Shown piece by piece: positions 7,998 through 15,971 of a stretch of DNA of 37,039 bases. The DNA comes from Candidatus Woesearchaeota archaeon (lineage in GTDB: Archaea > Nanobdellota > Nanobdellia > SCGC-AAA011-G17 > JAGVZF01), in the NCBI GenBank assembly GCA_016185565.1, contig JACPNH010000026.1:1-37039 (forward strand), in the 5' to 3' direction. Made by a program: the position numbers and the translations under genes. A model generated the notes under the pieces. The model searched no databases and had not been told where the DNA came from. It saw nothing but the letters and a program-made list of their open reading frames with translations. Each line of letters opens with the position of its first letter. Within the stretch, counting starts at the first letter, position 1.

Positions 7998-8462
7998 CTT
8001 TTGCTTTTGAATTCTGTAACAGAAATGTAGCAACATAAAAATTATATTGTAATATTTAAAAAAATTACTTATGGAAGTTATTGAATTAACCAATATTAGC
8101 AAGAAATACAGGGACAAATATGAAGAAAAATCAGAGCTAAAGAAAGTCCACTATCCGATTAGATTTTTTAAAAGGTTTCACTCTGCGTCTTCTATATTAC
8201 AGCCATTTGTTGCAATAACGGGTTTTTGAATTATTACAAAAAAGAGAAATATAAACATTACCCCAAATAATCTTAGCGCTATAATAACATACCCCCGTGC
8301 TTTTTTAAAGAGTTAATATAATAAAAAAACAAGTTTATAACAATTTTTATGCCAGAATATATTATACCAGAATATATATTTATTTTACTTGCTAGTTAAG
8401 TTTAAAAAATATTCGATTTAAGGACTTGGTAAACAAAGCCTAAGCAATCACTAATAACAAAA

Positions 8463-8471
8463 TTTATAAAT
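8463..8471 (+). promoter_or_regulatory. TATA box of rps8e
   Basis: The element tttataaat ends 21 bp before the rps8e ATG. This spacing predicts a leaderless transcript, in line with the absence of a Shine-Dalgarno sequence. Confidence 0.55.
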
Positions 8472-8492
8472 GATTAATTTTCTAGCATAAAC

Positions 8493-8876
8493 ATGGCAAT
8501 ATCTCAATTCAGATCAAAGAGAAAAATCTCTGGTGGAAGATACAAAGATTTCAGGAAAAAAAGCCTGAAAGACTTAGGCAGAGATCCTACACTCACAAAA
8601 ATAGGTCAAACTAGAAAAACAGAATTTAGAATAAAAGCTGGCCATCATAAAAGAGTGCTATTGAATTGCAATATTGCAAATGTCTACGATCCTAAGGAAA
8701 AGAAATACAAAAAGGCAAAGATAGAAACTGTAATTGACAATCCTGCTAACAGAAACTATATAAGAAGAAATATTCTTACTAAAGGCACTATAATAAAGAC
8801 CGAATTTGGAAATGCAAAAATAACTAATAGACCTGGTCAAGAAGCGCATGTAAATGCAATTCTCATACCGTCCTAA
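8493..8876 (+). CDS. rps8e: 30S ribosomal protein S8e
   Basis: The 127-residue basic protein has the family N-terminus MAISQFRSKRKISGGRYKDF and the S8e core with GHHKRVLLNCNIANVYDPK, NPANRNYIRRNILTKGTII and a C-terminal ITNRPGQ. It is a structural protein of the archaeal/eukaryotic small ribosomal subunit. Length and start are normal. It has its own TATA box and stands alone, followed by tfb on the same strand after 165 bp. Confidence 0.96.
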   Translation: MAISQFRSKRKISGGRYKDFRKKSLKDLGRDPTLTKIGQTRKTEFRIKAGHHKRVLLNCNIANVYDPKEKKYKKAKIETVIDNPANRNYIRRNILTKGTIIKTEFGNAKITNRPGQEAHVNAILIPS

Positions 8877-8919
8877 AAACCTTATTTTTAAATAATTATT
8901 ACCATTTAGTTAATACAAA

Positions 8920-8929
8920 TATTTATATA
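8920..8929 (+). promoter_or_regulatory. Probable TATA box of tfb, giving a long leader
   Basis: The sequence tatttatata is the best TATA element upstream of tfb and would start transcription near 8950, leaving about 90 nt of 5' leader. A second AT-rich candidate lies at about 8960-8975. The start codon at 9042 is preceded by a run of G (ggggggc), the probable ribosome-binding site. Confidence 0.4.
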
Positions 8930-9041
8930 GTGATAATTTTGTAAAATTTTATAAAAGAATTTAAAAAATATATAGTTTTATCGTTGAGTGACAAAAATCA
9001 TTCAACCATTTTTGATTATGATTATATTTGGGGGGCAAAAA

Positions 9042-9965
9042 ATGAAAGGTTACATAAAAAAGTGTCCCGAATGTGGCAGCATCAATCTACTTCTTAATAA
9101 AGAGAAGGGTGAAGTTATTTGCAAGGACTGTGGATTAGTAGTAGAAGAAAAAATGATTGACTTCAGCCATGAATGGCGTGAATTCGATCATGAGCAGAGT
9201 GCTAAAAGAAGACGTGCAGGAGCTCCTATGAGCTATACTCGGTATGATCGCGGTCTTGGAACTTCTGTAGGACAAAAGGCTGATGTCTATCAGCTCGATA
9301 CCAAAGAACGTTCAAAATTCTTCAGGTTAAGAAAATGGCAGTACAGAATATCAACAGCAATTGAAAGAAATCTTAAACTTGCTTTAGCTGAATTAAAAAG
9401 AGTAAGCTCTTATTTAAAACTTCCAAAAAGTGTTGAAGAAGAATCAGCTAGAATTTACACAATGGCTGTTCAAAGAGGTTTAGTTCGTGGAAGATCTATG
9501 GAAAGCGTAGTAGCAGGCGCCTTATATGCTGCCTGTAGAAGACATGAAGTTCCTAGAACTTTAGATGAATTAAGCGAGGCTTCTGGCATTGACAAAAAAG
9601 AAATAGGCCGTACATATAGATTTATCACAAGAGAACTAGGAATCAGAATACTCCCAAGTAACCCAGTAGACTATATCCCAAGATTTGCTTCAGCATTAAA
9701 ATTAAGTCCTGAAACTCAGAGCAAAGCCGTCGAGATTCTTGAACAAGCCCAAGAAGCAGAATTAACTTCAGGAAGAGGTCCTACAGGAATTGCAGCCGCT
9801 TCTTTATATGTAGCAGCCCTTGCAAATAACGAAAAGAGAACCCAAAGAGAAGTAGCAGATGTTGCAGGTGTAACAGAAGTCACTATAAGGAACAGATATA
9901 AAGAACTTTTAAAGGAATTAAAGCTTAAAGAGCAAATAAAAAAGAAAAACAAGAAGGAAATTTAA
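9042..9965 (+). CDS. tfb: Transcription initiation factor B (TFB)
   Basis: The 307-residue protein has an N-terminal zinc ribbon (C8, C11, C27, C30) that recruits RNA polymerase. A B-finger/reader segment follows (about 55-75, GAPMSYTRYDRGLGT), and then two cyclin repeats (about 110-200 and 205-295) that bind TBP and the BRE DNA element. I chose the ATG at 9042 because it follows a G-rich ribosome-binding site and starts at the normal distance from the ribbon; a longer frame opens with TTG at 8988 but adds 18 residues foreign to the family. The C-terminus ends in a short Lys-rich tail. A T-rich tract follows the gene. Confidence 0.96.
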   Translation: MKGYIKKCPECGSINLLLNKEKGEVICKDCGLVVEEKMIDFSHEWREFDHEQSAKRRRAGAPMSYTRYDRGLGTSVGQKADVYQLDTKERSKFFRLRKWQYRISTAIERNLKLALAELKRVSSYLKLPKSVEEESARIYTMAVQRGLVRGRSMESVVAGALYAACRRHEVPRTLDELSEASGIDKKEIGRTYRFITRELGIRILPSNPVDYIPRFASALKLSPETQSKAVEILEQAQEAELTSGRGPTGIAAASLYVAALANNEKRTQREVADVAGVTEVTIRNRYKELLKELKLKEQIKKKNKKEI

Positions 9966-9969
9966 AATA

Positions 9970-9982
9970 TTTTTTATTTTTT
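9970..9982 (+). terminator. Oligo-T terminator after tfb
   Basis: Two runs of six T separated by one A lie 5 bp after the tfb stop codon, as in archaeal intrinsic termination. A new TATA box for the next gene (tttttatatc, 9994-10003) follows directly. Confidence 0.45.
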
Positions 9983-9993
9983 GTTTAGAAACA

Positions 9994-10003
9994 TTTTTAT
10001 ATC
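9994..10003 (+). promoter_or_regulatory. TATA box of the coiled-coil/secretion-domain operon
   Basis: The element tttttatatc lies 21-30 bp upstream of the ATG at 10024. This predicts a leaderless mRNA for the two-gene unit. Confidence 0.5.
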
Positions 10004-10023
10004 AGTGTAATCTAGTTTTAGTC

Positions 10024-10341
10024 ATGGAGAGAGAGGATGACGTATTAAGACAAATAGCCCATAACAATATTGCATTGCAAAGAAGTTCTTTGCATTTAAT
10101 AGAAAAGATTTCTGATTTAACTAAAAGAATAGACAAATTAGTTTCTTTGTTTGAAGAAGCTTCTAAGCATATTGAAGACGTAGAGGAACAAGAAGATAAA
10201 ATAAAATCATTAACAGAGAAGCTAGAACTATTGCTAGAGCAAAATAAGGAAATAGCCCATGGCTTATTATTACTTGACAAGTATATTCGTGGTAAAAGTG
10301 AATTTGAAAACATAAATCCAAAACCTTTAAGGTCTCTTTGA
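10024..10341 (+). CDS. Small coiled-coil protein, function unknown
   Basis: The 105-residue acidic protein is almost entirely helical, with heptad-like spacing of Leu/Ile from about residue 20 to 90 (for example SLTEKLELLLEQNKEIAHGL). No membrane segment, signal or Cys is present. It is followed after one base by the next gene, so the two are probably co-expressed and may interact. I do not recognise a family. It could be a scaffold or dimerisation partner for the truncated secretion-ATPase-like protein. Confidence 0.75.
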   Translation: MEREDDVLRQIAHNNIALQRSSLHLIEKISDLTKRIDKLVSLFEEASKHIEDVEEQEDKIKSLTEKLELLLEQNKEIAHGLLLLDKYIRGKSEFENINPKPLRSL

Positions 10342-10342
10342 T

Positions 10343-11269
10343 ATGGATGATGAAATCTTATTTCTATATGATGAACTGGCAAGTGAACGTGAAAAATTAA
10401 TAAAAGAATTAATTCATGAGCTTAACAAGAAACCATTTAAGCACTTTAAAGAAGCAAGATTTCTGAAAAATTATATAACGGCCTTAGTCTTGGCTTCAAA
10501 AAAACAATCTTTTACTTTTAAACATATTCCAATCTCTGAAATAGAACAACCAATTCAACAAAAAACATCTATACAGCCCAGATTACAGTCCAGATTAGAA
10601 ATTCCTAAAAAAGAGTTTAAACCTATGCAAAAACCTATGCAAATTGCCCACAAAAAACCAATCTCTGTACCAGTCTCTGTAGCAAAATACTCTAAAATTG
10701 ATCTCCCAGAGCCACCCAAACCCAGCTTTTATCAAGAGACTATTATTAGACAATCGCCCAATGCCATAATTGAGAATTATATTTATAAAGTTCCACAAGA
10801 ATCTCTAGATCCTTCAAGCACAAAAGTACTGGAAACGCTTGAAACAAGAATAGACACTCAAGAAAAATTAAAAAACTTTGAAAACATATTTAAAAAGACC
10901 GTCTCGACATTAAATATAAAAGATAAACAAGTAGCCAAAGAAAAAATAAAGGAATTTCTCTACAATAATCTCCTAGGATTCGGGAAGATTAACATTTTAT
11001 TAAGAGATCCAAATGTTAAAGAAATACACTGCAATGGTCTCAATATACCATTAACAATAATCCATTCCCAATATGGAGGTATTAAAACTGATTTGGTATT
11101 GACAGATCATTTTGAATTAAATCGTTTAATAACAAATATAGCAAAAATGGCAGGTTTCCTTATTGATGAAAACAACCCTATTGCTGAAGGAACTTTAAGT
11201 TCTGGAGAGCATTTTAAATTAACCCTCGGCACCCACATATCGAATGCCAGTTTCTCTATCCATAGATAA
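10343..11269 (+). CDS. Protein with N-terminal domain of a type II/IV secretion ATPase, lacking the ATPase domain
   Basis: Of 308 residues, the first ~60 are helical and 65-160 are Pro/Gln/Lys-rich linker. Residues about 205-308 match the N-terminal domain of CpaF/GspE-type ATPases: LLGFGKINILLRDPNVKEIHCNG aligns well with MLGLGDIEFLLNDTWIEEIVINS of the pilus ATPase encoded at 33860 in this window. The protein stops right after FSIHR, where the ATPase core with Walker A would begin, so it cannot hydrolyse ATP as such. No remnant of the ATPase domain follows, which argues for a stable stand-alone domain rather than a fresh truncation. It may act as an adaptor or regulator of a secretion or pilus machine. 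Confidence 0.7.
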   Translation: MDDEILFLYDELASEREKLIKELIHELNKKPFKHFKEARFLKNYITALVLASKKQSFTFKHIPISEIEQPIQQKTSIQPRLQSRLEIPKKEFKPMQKPMQIAHKKPISVPVSVAKYSKIDLPEPPKPSFYQETIIRQSPNAIIENYIYKVPQESLDPSSTKVLETLETRIDTQEKLKNFENIFKKTVSTLNIKDKQVAKEKIKEFLYNNLLGFGKINILLRDPNVKEIHCNGLNIPLTIIHSQYGGIKTDLVLTDHFELNRLITNIAKMAGFLIDENNPIAEGTLSSGEHFKLTLGTHISNASFSIHR

Positions 11270-11339
11270 TTTTTAACATTTTGTAAAAATTGAAGGTAAA
11301 ATGTTTTAACATTCTAAAAATTTTGATAATTTTTAACAT
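11265..11339 (+). repeat. 15-bp direct repeat in the intergenic region
   Basis: The sequence gataatttttaacat occurs at 11265-11279 and 11325-11339, 60 bp apart, with a related gttttaacatt between them (11303-11313). The first copy overlaps the stop codon of the upstream gene. It may be a duplicated terminator-like segment or binding sites before the V4R gene, or simply low-complexity AT DNA. Confidence 0.45.
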
Positions 11340-11392
11340 AATAGAAAAATTTAAGACCAAATTTATTAATATATTGTAAATTCTGTGATAAA

Positions 11393-11400
11393 GTTTAAAT
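11393..11400 (+). promoter_or_regulatory. TATA box of the V4R-FIST operon
   Basis: The element gtttaaat lies 23-30 bp upstream of the V4R gene ATG. This predicts a leaderless transcript and a new transcription unit starting here. Confidence 0.5.
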
Positions 11401-11422
11401 ACCAAATTGAGTTTTTATCTCC

Positions 11423-11965
11423 ATGCTTAGCGCATTTTTAAAAAGATTATTGTTCACAAGGCAATTCTTCATAATAAACGGAAAAGTAGAAGTTCTTAAT
11501 GTTCAATTAGTTATGCTGCCTCCTGATGTTATTTTTGAGATTCAAAACCTCGATGAAAAAAAGAGCTATGATATAGGAAAGAAGATTGCCCATGATAACA
11601 TGAGATTATTTGCTAAAAAACTAGGCACTTCCAGCGAAGGCATTTTAAAAGACATACAAGACATTTATGAGACATTTGGCTTGGGGGCCATGCAAATTGC
11701 TGATCTTGACCAAAGCAAAAAAAGAGCTATAATAAGAATTAAAGACAGTCCTACAGCGAATTTATATCTTGAAAAAAACAAGAAAAAAAGTTCTAAAGCA
11801 ATATGTATCTTTATTTCAGCGTTCTTAGCTGGAACATTTTCCTTTCTGTTCAATACAAGTGTCGACTCTGTAGAAAAAAACTGCTTGGCTCAAGGAAAAG
11901 ACTATTGCGAGTTTATTATTCAGTCAAAACAGTCAAAAAAAATTGAAAAAATTAAAAAAGCTTAA
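11423..11965 (+). CDS. V4R (4-vinyl reductase-like) domain protein
   Basis: The C-terminal half of this 180-residue protein matches the V4R domain: KKSSKAICIFISAFLAGTF, then SVEKNCLAQGKDYCEFII with the conserved Cys154, Gly158 and Cys162. The N-terminal half is alpha/beta and fits the rest of the fold. V4R domains are small-molecule-binding modules, often for hydrophobic ligands, and are related to the Bet3 subunit of eukaryotic TRAPP. There is no separate output domain, so it probably acts with a partner. The FIST gene follows at once, with a possible overlap, so the two are co-expressed. Its ligand is unknown; position before acyl-handling enzymes hints at a lipid-like or aldehyde ligand, by inference only. 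Confidence 0.75.
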   Translation: MLSAFLKRLLFTRQFFIINGKVEVLNVQLVMLPPDVIFEIQNLDEKKSYDIGKKIAHDNMRLFAKKLGTSSEGILKDIQDIYETFGLGAMQIADLDQSKKRAIIRIKDSPTANLYLEKNKKKSSKAICIFISAFLAGTFSFLFNTSVDSVEKNCLAQGKDYCEFIIQSKQSKKIEKIKKA

Positions 11966-11987
11966 ATATAAGAACCAACTTAAATCA

Positions 11988-13334
11988 ATGGTGAAAAAAT
12001 CTAGAAAGATCTCAAATAAAAAGACAAAGCACATCTATGTAGGGGTGGGTTCTAGTAAAAACAAAGATGGTTATCAGGCAGCATTAGAGGCTACAAAACA
12101 AGCTTTAACGGAATGTAAAACAACTAAACCTACTTTTTCTTTTGTATTTGTAGATTCAAGATATGATGGCTATAAGGTATTAAATGGGATAAACAAAGTT
12201 CTAGGCAACAACAGCTGGGTTGGATGTAGTACTGATAGGCAGCTTAATAATAAAATTGTTTACACAGATGATCCAGTTATAACTGTGGTTTGTATTAATA
12301 CAAATTTCATGTATTTCGGGATGGGGGCAGTAGAAAATTACAGAAAGGATTCTTTTAACAAAGGTATAAAAGCAGTTAAGGAAGCCATATCTAAAGTAAG
12401 GGTAGATCAATACATTTCTCCTTACATTCAATTTAGAAGGGCACAAATAAAAGATTATAGCGATATTGTAAAAACACCACCATATTTTATACTAACTTTT
12501 ATGTCTGGAACTTACTTTGATGATAAGAAGCAAGTAGTAATGGGCAAAGAAACGGAATTTATTGAGGGTGTGTTAAGTGTTACTGGCGCCAATATCCCAG
12601 TATTTGGCTCGGTAAGTAATAGTGATTTTGGAAGGTTTATGAAAGATGCTGTTGCAAAAAATTGGCAATATGCAAACGGGAAAATGATTAAGGATGGTGG
12701 TATAGTTGTTTTTGTAGTTTCTAGTCTATACTTCTCTCACGCGCTAGAACATGGTTATAGAGAAACCGATGTTGTTGCTATGATTACAAAAGTCGATCCT
12801 TCAGGGCATATAGTCCAAGAGATTAATGGAAAACCATCAGTAGACGAATATTGCAGATTAGTTGGTATAAATAAAGTAGATTTCTTAAAAGATCCATATA
12901 AGTATACACTCTCAAAATCATTGGCCGTTATAGACTCTGGAGGCCAAAATTATATCAAGGCTATGGGCACTACACCAGATGGAAAGTATCTATTTTCACA
13001 GGCAAAGTTACCACCAAAGGTAGCAGTTACACTAGTTAATTATGATAAGGGCCAAGTCATAGATGCAGCAGTAGACGCCATCAACAATGCGAATAAAGCA
13101 GTAGGAAAAAAGGACGTAGCGTTTGTATGGATTTCTAGTTGTAGTGCCAGAAGAGCTATGTTGGGTGAAGACACTAAGGAAGAAGCTAAAGCAATATTAA
13201 AGAACTTCAAAAATATTCCATTCTTCGGATTTTACACATTTGGCGAAATTGGTAGTAATAAAGCTAGAACTTGCCAACTTAACGAACAAACAATTACTTT
13301 ATTAACAGTTTATGATAAATTGCTAACAGAGTAA
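11988..13334 (+). CDS. FIST domain (FIST_N + FIST_C) sensor protein
   Basis: FIST_N covers about nt 12030-12700, with VGVGSS near the start, FVFVDSRYDG and VGCST. FIST_C covers about 12780-13320, with ISSCSARRAMLG and the closing FGFYTFGEIG. FIST proteins are thought to sense small molecules, often near amino-acid metabolism or signal-transduction genes. The protein is soluble and has no output domain. The ATG at 11988 gives 448 residues; an in-frame TTG at 11943 would add 15 Lys-rich residues and overlap the V4R gene by 23 bp. Neither start has a clear ribosome-binding site. It lies between V4R and LuxE-like genes in the same direction and may present a ligand or gate the enzymes downstream. 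Confidence 0.85.
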   Translation: MVKKSRKISNKKTKHIYVGVGSSKNKDGYQAALEATKQALTECKTTKPTFSFVFVDSRYDGYKVLNGINKVLGNNSWVGCSTDRQLNNKIVYTDDPVITVVCINTNFMYFGMGAVENYRKDSFNKGIKAVKEAISKVRVDQYISPYIQFRRAQIKDYSDIVKTPPYFILTFMSGTYFDDKKQVVMGKETEFIEGVLSVTGANIPVFGSVSNSDFGRFMKDAVAKNWQYANGKMIKDGGIVVFVVSSLYFSHALEHGYRETDVVAMITKVDPSGHIVQEINGKPSVDEYCRLVGINKVDFLKDPYKYTLSKSLAVIDSGGQNYIKAMGTTPDGKYLFSQAKLPPKVAVTLVNYDKGQVIDAAVDAINNANKAVGKKDVAFVWISSCSARRAMLGEDTKEEAKAILKNFKNIPFFGFYTFGEIGSNKARTCQLNEQTITLLTVYDKLLTE

Positions 13335-13344
13335 GTTTTTTAAA
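13335..13344 (+). promoter_or_regulatory. TATA box before the LuxE-like gene
   Basis: The sequence ttttttaaat begins right after the FIST stop codon and lies 25-34 bp upstream of the ATG at 13369. The enzyme genes may therefore have their own leaderless start as well as read-through. The T-run could double as a terminator for the FIST gene. Confidence 0.4.
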
Positions 13345-13368
13345 TTCTCTTTTCTGATAGGTTATAAA

Positions 13369-14502
13369 ATGGAATTAAAGGACTTTAAAGTTAAATTTGG
13401 CAATATAGCAGTAGCAGTAGCTAATAAAGAACTTGACTATATGGAAAAAAAAGAAAGACAAGAATTAATGAATTCATTATTTTCAGCATACATAAATGAT
13501 ACATATGAGAAATCTACTTTCTTTAGAAACTATCTAAAAAAGAAAAAAATTGACCCAAAAAGAATATCAAAGCCAGAAGACTTAAAAGACATATTCCTAG
13601 GAAAGAATACCCTGGCTGTTATAAGTGCTGATGATTTATTACCTGATGGATATATACAAAGTTTTGATAATGGACTAGAAAATAAATCTTATCAGTTACG
13701 TATAGGAAAAACATTTTCTAGTTCTGGATCTACTGGGAGAGTAGCAGAAGTTTATTACACTAAAGAAGATTGGGATAACTCTATGGCTGTAATAATAAGA
13801 TGCATGCATCATATTCCATTAAAAGAATGGAGCCGAATTTTTAATGGATTCCATCAAGGGCATGTAGCAGGGAAAGTTTTTGAGGATGCTTTCAACAGAG
13901 CAGGAGCTTTAGTAAAAAATAGACATTTTACTAGTAAAGAAGACACTGATTCTATAAAACAAATTATTCTAAACAAATCAAATGCTCTTGCGTTACCAGC
14001 TGATACAGGCAAGGTAAGTAAAGGTGGTGACTTAAAAACACTGCTGTCTGTGGATAACGAAAATATAATCGGCAAACAAATAAAAGTAATAATCACAACT
14101 GGGGGCCCAAGACCCAGCTACTTAATTGATCAGGTTCATAAAAGAAATGAATTAGCAAGAGTTGATTTTAAAACTAAATTTGTTGATTTTGCAGGTTGTG
14201 CGGAAGTCCTGCCAACTGTTGCTGAATGTGAATACAATAATGGATTGCATTTAATTCCAGGAATCACTTACACTGAAGTTATAAATCCAAAAACCATGAA
14301 ACATGTTAAAAACAATGAACGCGGCTTATTAATTTATACCGGTTTTAAATATGGCAGTAGATTTATTAGGTATATCGTGGGTGATGAAGCTACTTATGTC
14401 GAAGAGCCTTGTAGATGTGGTAGAACCACCCCCAAAATAAAGGATATCCAAAGAGTAATTGACATTCAAAGATTTGAAGAAGGCTGTGGAGTCTGGAAGT
14501 GA
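13369..14502 (+). CDS. LuxE/PaaK-like adenylate-forming enzyme (acyl-protein synthetase-like)
   Basis: The 377-residue protein has the ATP-binding loop SSGSTG (118-123), the TTGGPRPS segment (243-250), GDE (338-340) and a CRCGRTTPKIKD motif (348-359), as in phenylacetate-CoA ligase and LuxE families. The short length (LuxE is about 370-380 residues, PaaK about 430) and the LuxC-like gene that overlaps it by 4 bp point to LuxE. LuxE activates a carboxylic acid as acyl-AMP and passes the acyl group to its own C-terminal Cys; here Cys373 lies four residues from the end (EEGCGVWK), a fitting position. The substrate is unknown. A role in phenylacetate breakdown is unlikely, as no other pathway genes are present. 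Confidence 0.8.
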   Translation: MELKDFKVKFGNIAVAVANKELDYMEKKERQELMNSLFSAYINDTYEKSTFFRNYLKKKKIDPKRISKPEDLKDIFLGKNTLAVISADDLLPDGYIQSFDNGLENKSYQLRIGKTFSSSGSTGRVAEVYYTKEDWDNSMAVIIRCMHHIPLKEWSRIFNGFHQGHVAGKVFEDAFNRAGALVKNRHFTSKEDTDSIKQIILNKSNALALPADTGKVSKGGDLKTLLSVDNENIIGKQIKVIITTGGPRPSYLIDQVHKRNELARVDFKTKFVDFAGCAEVLPTVAECEYNNGLHLIPGITYTEVINPKTMKHVKNNERGLLIYTGFKYGSRFIRYIVGDEATYVEEPCRCGRTTPKIKDIQRVIDIQRFEEGCGVWK

Positions 14503-15923
14503 AAGAATATAGTGTCAAAAATCTAATTTTAGGTGAATTCAAAGATAGTTATAGTAAAGAAAGAATTTTTGTAGAAGATATTTTAGGCAAGAAAAGCATC
14601 ATCTCAATGCCTAATTCTATAGAAGCAGATTTAGCAGATGCTTTTTTAGCTACAAAACAAGCAGAAAACAAATTTAATGAATTACCGATAAAAGAATTAA
14701 TAAACATCATCAAAAAAGTAGGAAAAAATTATTTGAATGATGAAGAAAAAATCAAGCTGATTTCTTTAACCACCGGAAGTCCTATAAGCTATGTAAAATC
14801 TTCTCTTAATTCAATTAAAGAGTGGATGATTAATATAGATAAATTTATAGAAACTGTTTTTGGGTCTATAGACAATTTAGAAAATGGACTTCCAGTTAAA
14901 ATTGAAAATAAAGAAATAAGCAAAATCTTTTATAAACCTGGCGGTATTATTTCAATAGTTTTAGCTGGAGATGAGGTAGCTTTATCAACCTATGTAATAA
15001 CACAATCACTTCTATCAAGAAATCCAACCGTAGTTAAGCCTAGCACTATCGAGTTAATTTCTTGCAATGAATTAATACAAGAATTTGCAAAAAATGGATT
15101 AAAGGATTTTATACAATTAGTATGTTGGAATGCCCAATTAAGACCGGAATTAATAAAAGAATTAATAAAAAACGGAAAGCAAGTTGTTTTATTTGGAAAT
15201 GATAACACTGTAAACAATTTCATTTACGAAAAAGATGCAAATGGGGCTGTAATAAATGATTTTTCCCAAAGTAGAAAAATAATAAAATTCACTAGTGGTA
15301 GGAGCGCAGCCATAGTAATGGAAGACTGTGATTTAAAATTAGCAGTCGATGAAATTTTATATGGAGCTACAATGAACCGTGGCATTGAATGTATAAACAC
15401 AAAAAAAGTCTATCTCCATGAAAAAATTTACGAAGAGTTTATAAAATTATTAAAACTAAATGCGAAAAATTTAAAGCTTGGAAAACCACTCGACAATAAA
15501 ACTGCTATAAGTCATATTGACAAAAACAATTTAAAAAAAATAAAATCTCTTTGTAATGAAGCTCAAGTTATTTTTAGTAGTTTTAATAAAGATTTTATGG
15601 GTTTGTTGGCTATAGAAGATAATTCCAATAATTCCAGATTTGTAAAAGAAGAAATTCCTGGCCCCGTAATTGCAATAATAAAAATAAGCAGCATAGATGA
15701 TGCAATAAAAAAAGCAAATCTAGCCTTAAATAATACTAGCTTTGCTACCACCACATCACTTTTCACAAAAAACAATAACTACATTAAAAAATCGGCAATA
15801 AATCTAAAAACTTATAAATTAAACATAAATAAATCAAGCACTTTCATGGATTTTTTTGTAATGCACGATGGCAAATATTTAGTCAAGGAATTGCTAGATG
15901 AAAAGGTTTTAAGCAATTATTGA
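14499..15923 (+). CDS. LuxC-like acyl reductase (aldehyde dehydrogenase superfamily)
   Basis: The 474-residue protein, about the length of LuxC, starts with GTG inside the end of the luxE-like gene (4-bp overlap), so the two are translationally coupled. The ALDH fold shows the cofactor-site Lys180 (TVVKPS), SGRSAAIVMEDCDL (266-279), catalytic Cys298 in RGIECINTKKVYLHE, and a C-terminal EEIPGPVIAI segment. The Glu that activates water in hydrolytic ALDHs (ELGGK motif) is replaced, as expected for an enzyme that reduces an acyl thioester rather than forming an acid. The likely reaction is acyl-enzyme (or acyl-thioester) plus NAD(P)H to aldehyde, fed by the LuxE-like partner. Substrate chain length cannot be read from the sequence. 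Confidence 0.8.
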   Translation: MKEYSVKNLILGEFKDSYSKERIFVEDILGKKSIISMPNSIEADLADAFLATKQAENKFNELPIKELINIIKKVGKNYLNDEEKIKLISLTTGSPISYVKSSLNSIKEWMINIDKFIETVFGSIDNLENGLPVKIENKEISKIFYKPGGIISIVLAGDEVALSTYVITQSLLSRNPTVVKPSTIELISCNELIQEFAKNGLKDFIQLVCWNAQLRPELIKELIKNGKQVVLFGNDNTVNNFIYEKDANGAVINDFSQSRKIIKFTSGRSAAIVMEDCDLKLAVDEILYGATMNRGIECINTKKVYLHEKIYEEFIKLLKLNAKNLKLGKPLDNKTAISHIDKNNLKKIKSLCNEAQVIFSSFNKDFMGLLAIEDNSNNSRFVKEEIPGPVIAIIKISSIDDAIKKANLALNNTSFATTTSLFTKNNNYIKKSAINLKTYKLNINKSSTFMDFFVMHDGKYLVKELLDEKVLSNY

Positions 15924-15949
15924 ATAGATAGAATAGATAGATTTATATA
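15922..15949 (+). promoter_or_regulatory. Promoter of the reductase-receiver gene with 9-bp tandem repeat
   Basis: The TATA box tttatata (15942-15949) lies 22-29 bp before the ATG at 15972, predicting a leaderless mRNA. Immediately upstream, where the BRE should lie, gaatagata is repeated in tandem (15922-15930, 15931-15939). This gives the gene its own promoter and possibly a two-site operator. Confidence 0.5.
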
Positions 15950-15971
15950 CCACTTTTAAGTAAATAAAAAT

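Larger units (their letters stand above)
7944..8492. other. 549-bp gap between lsm and rps8e; two weak micro-ORFs, no convincing gene
   Basis: The gap holds the divergent lsm and rps8e promoters and AT-rich DNA. A plus-strand ORF at 8071-8229 (52 residues, start MEVIELTNISKKY) looks like the first strand of an ABC-transporter ATPase but has no Walker A, so it could be a decayed fragment. On the minus strand, 8178-8258 encodes 26 residues with a hydrophobic start (MFIFLFFVII). The two overlap and at most one can be real. An 11-bp direct repeat ccagaatatat occurs at 8352 and 8367. I see no tRNA-like fold. Confidence 0.3.

Noticed and set aside
8352-8377. CRISPR-like repeat
   Set aside because: Only two copies of an 11-bp AT-rich motif with 4 bp between them and no spacers of regular length. 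No cas genes are in the window.
8988-9041. TTG start extending TFB by 18 residues
   Set aside because: The extension is unlike TFB N-termini, and the ATG at 9042 follows a G-rich ribosome-binding stretch at normal distance from the zinc ribbon.
13369-14502. Phenylacetate-CoA ligase of aromatic degradation
   Set aside because: The protein is shorter than PaaK, its neighbour is LuxC-like, and there are no ring-oxidation or beta-oxidation genes around it.
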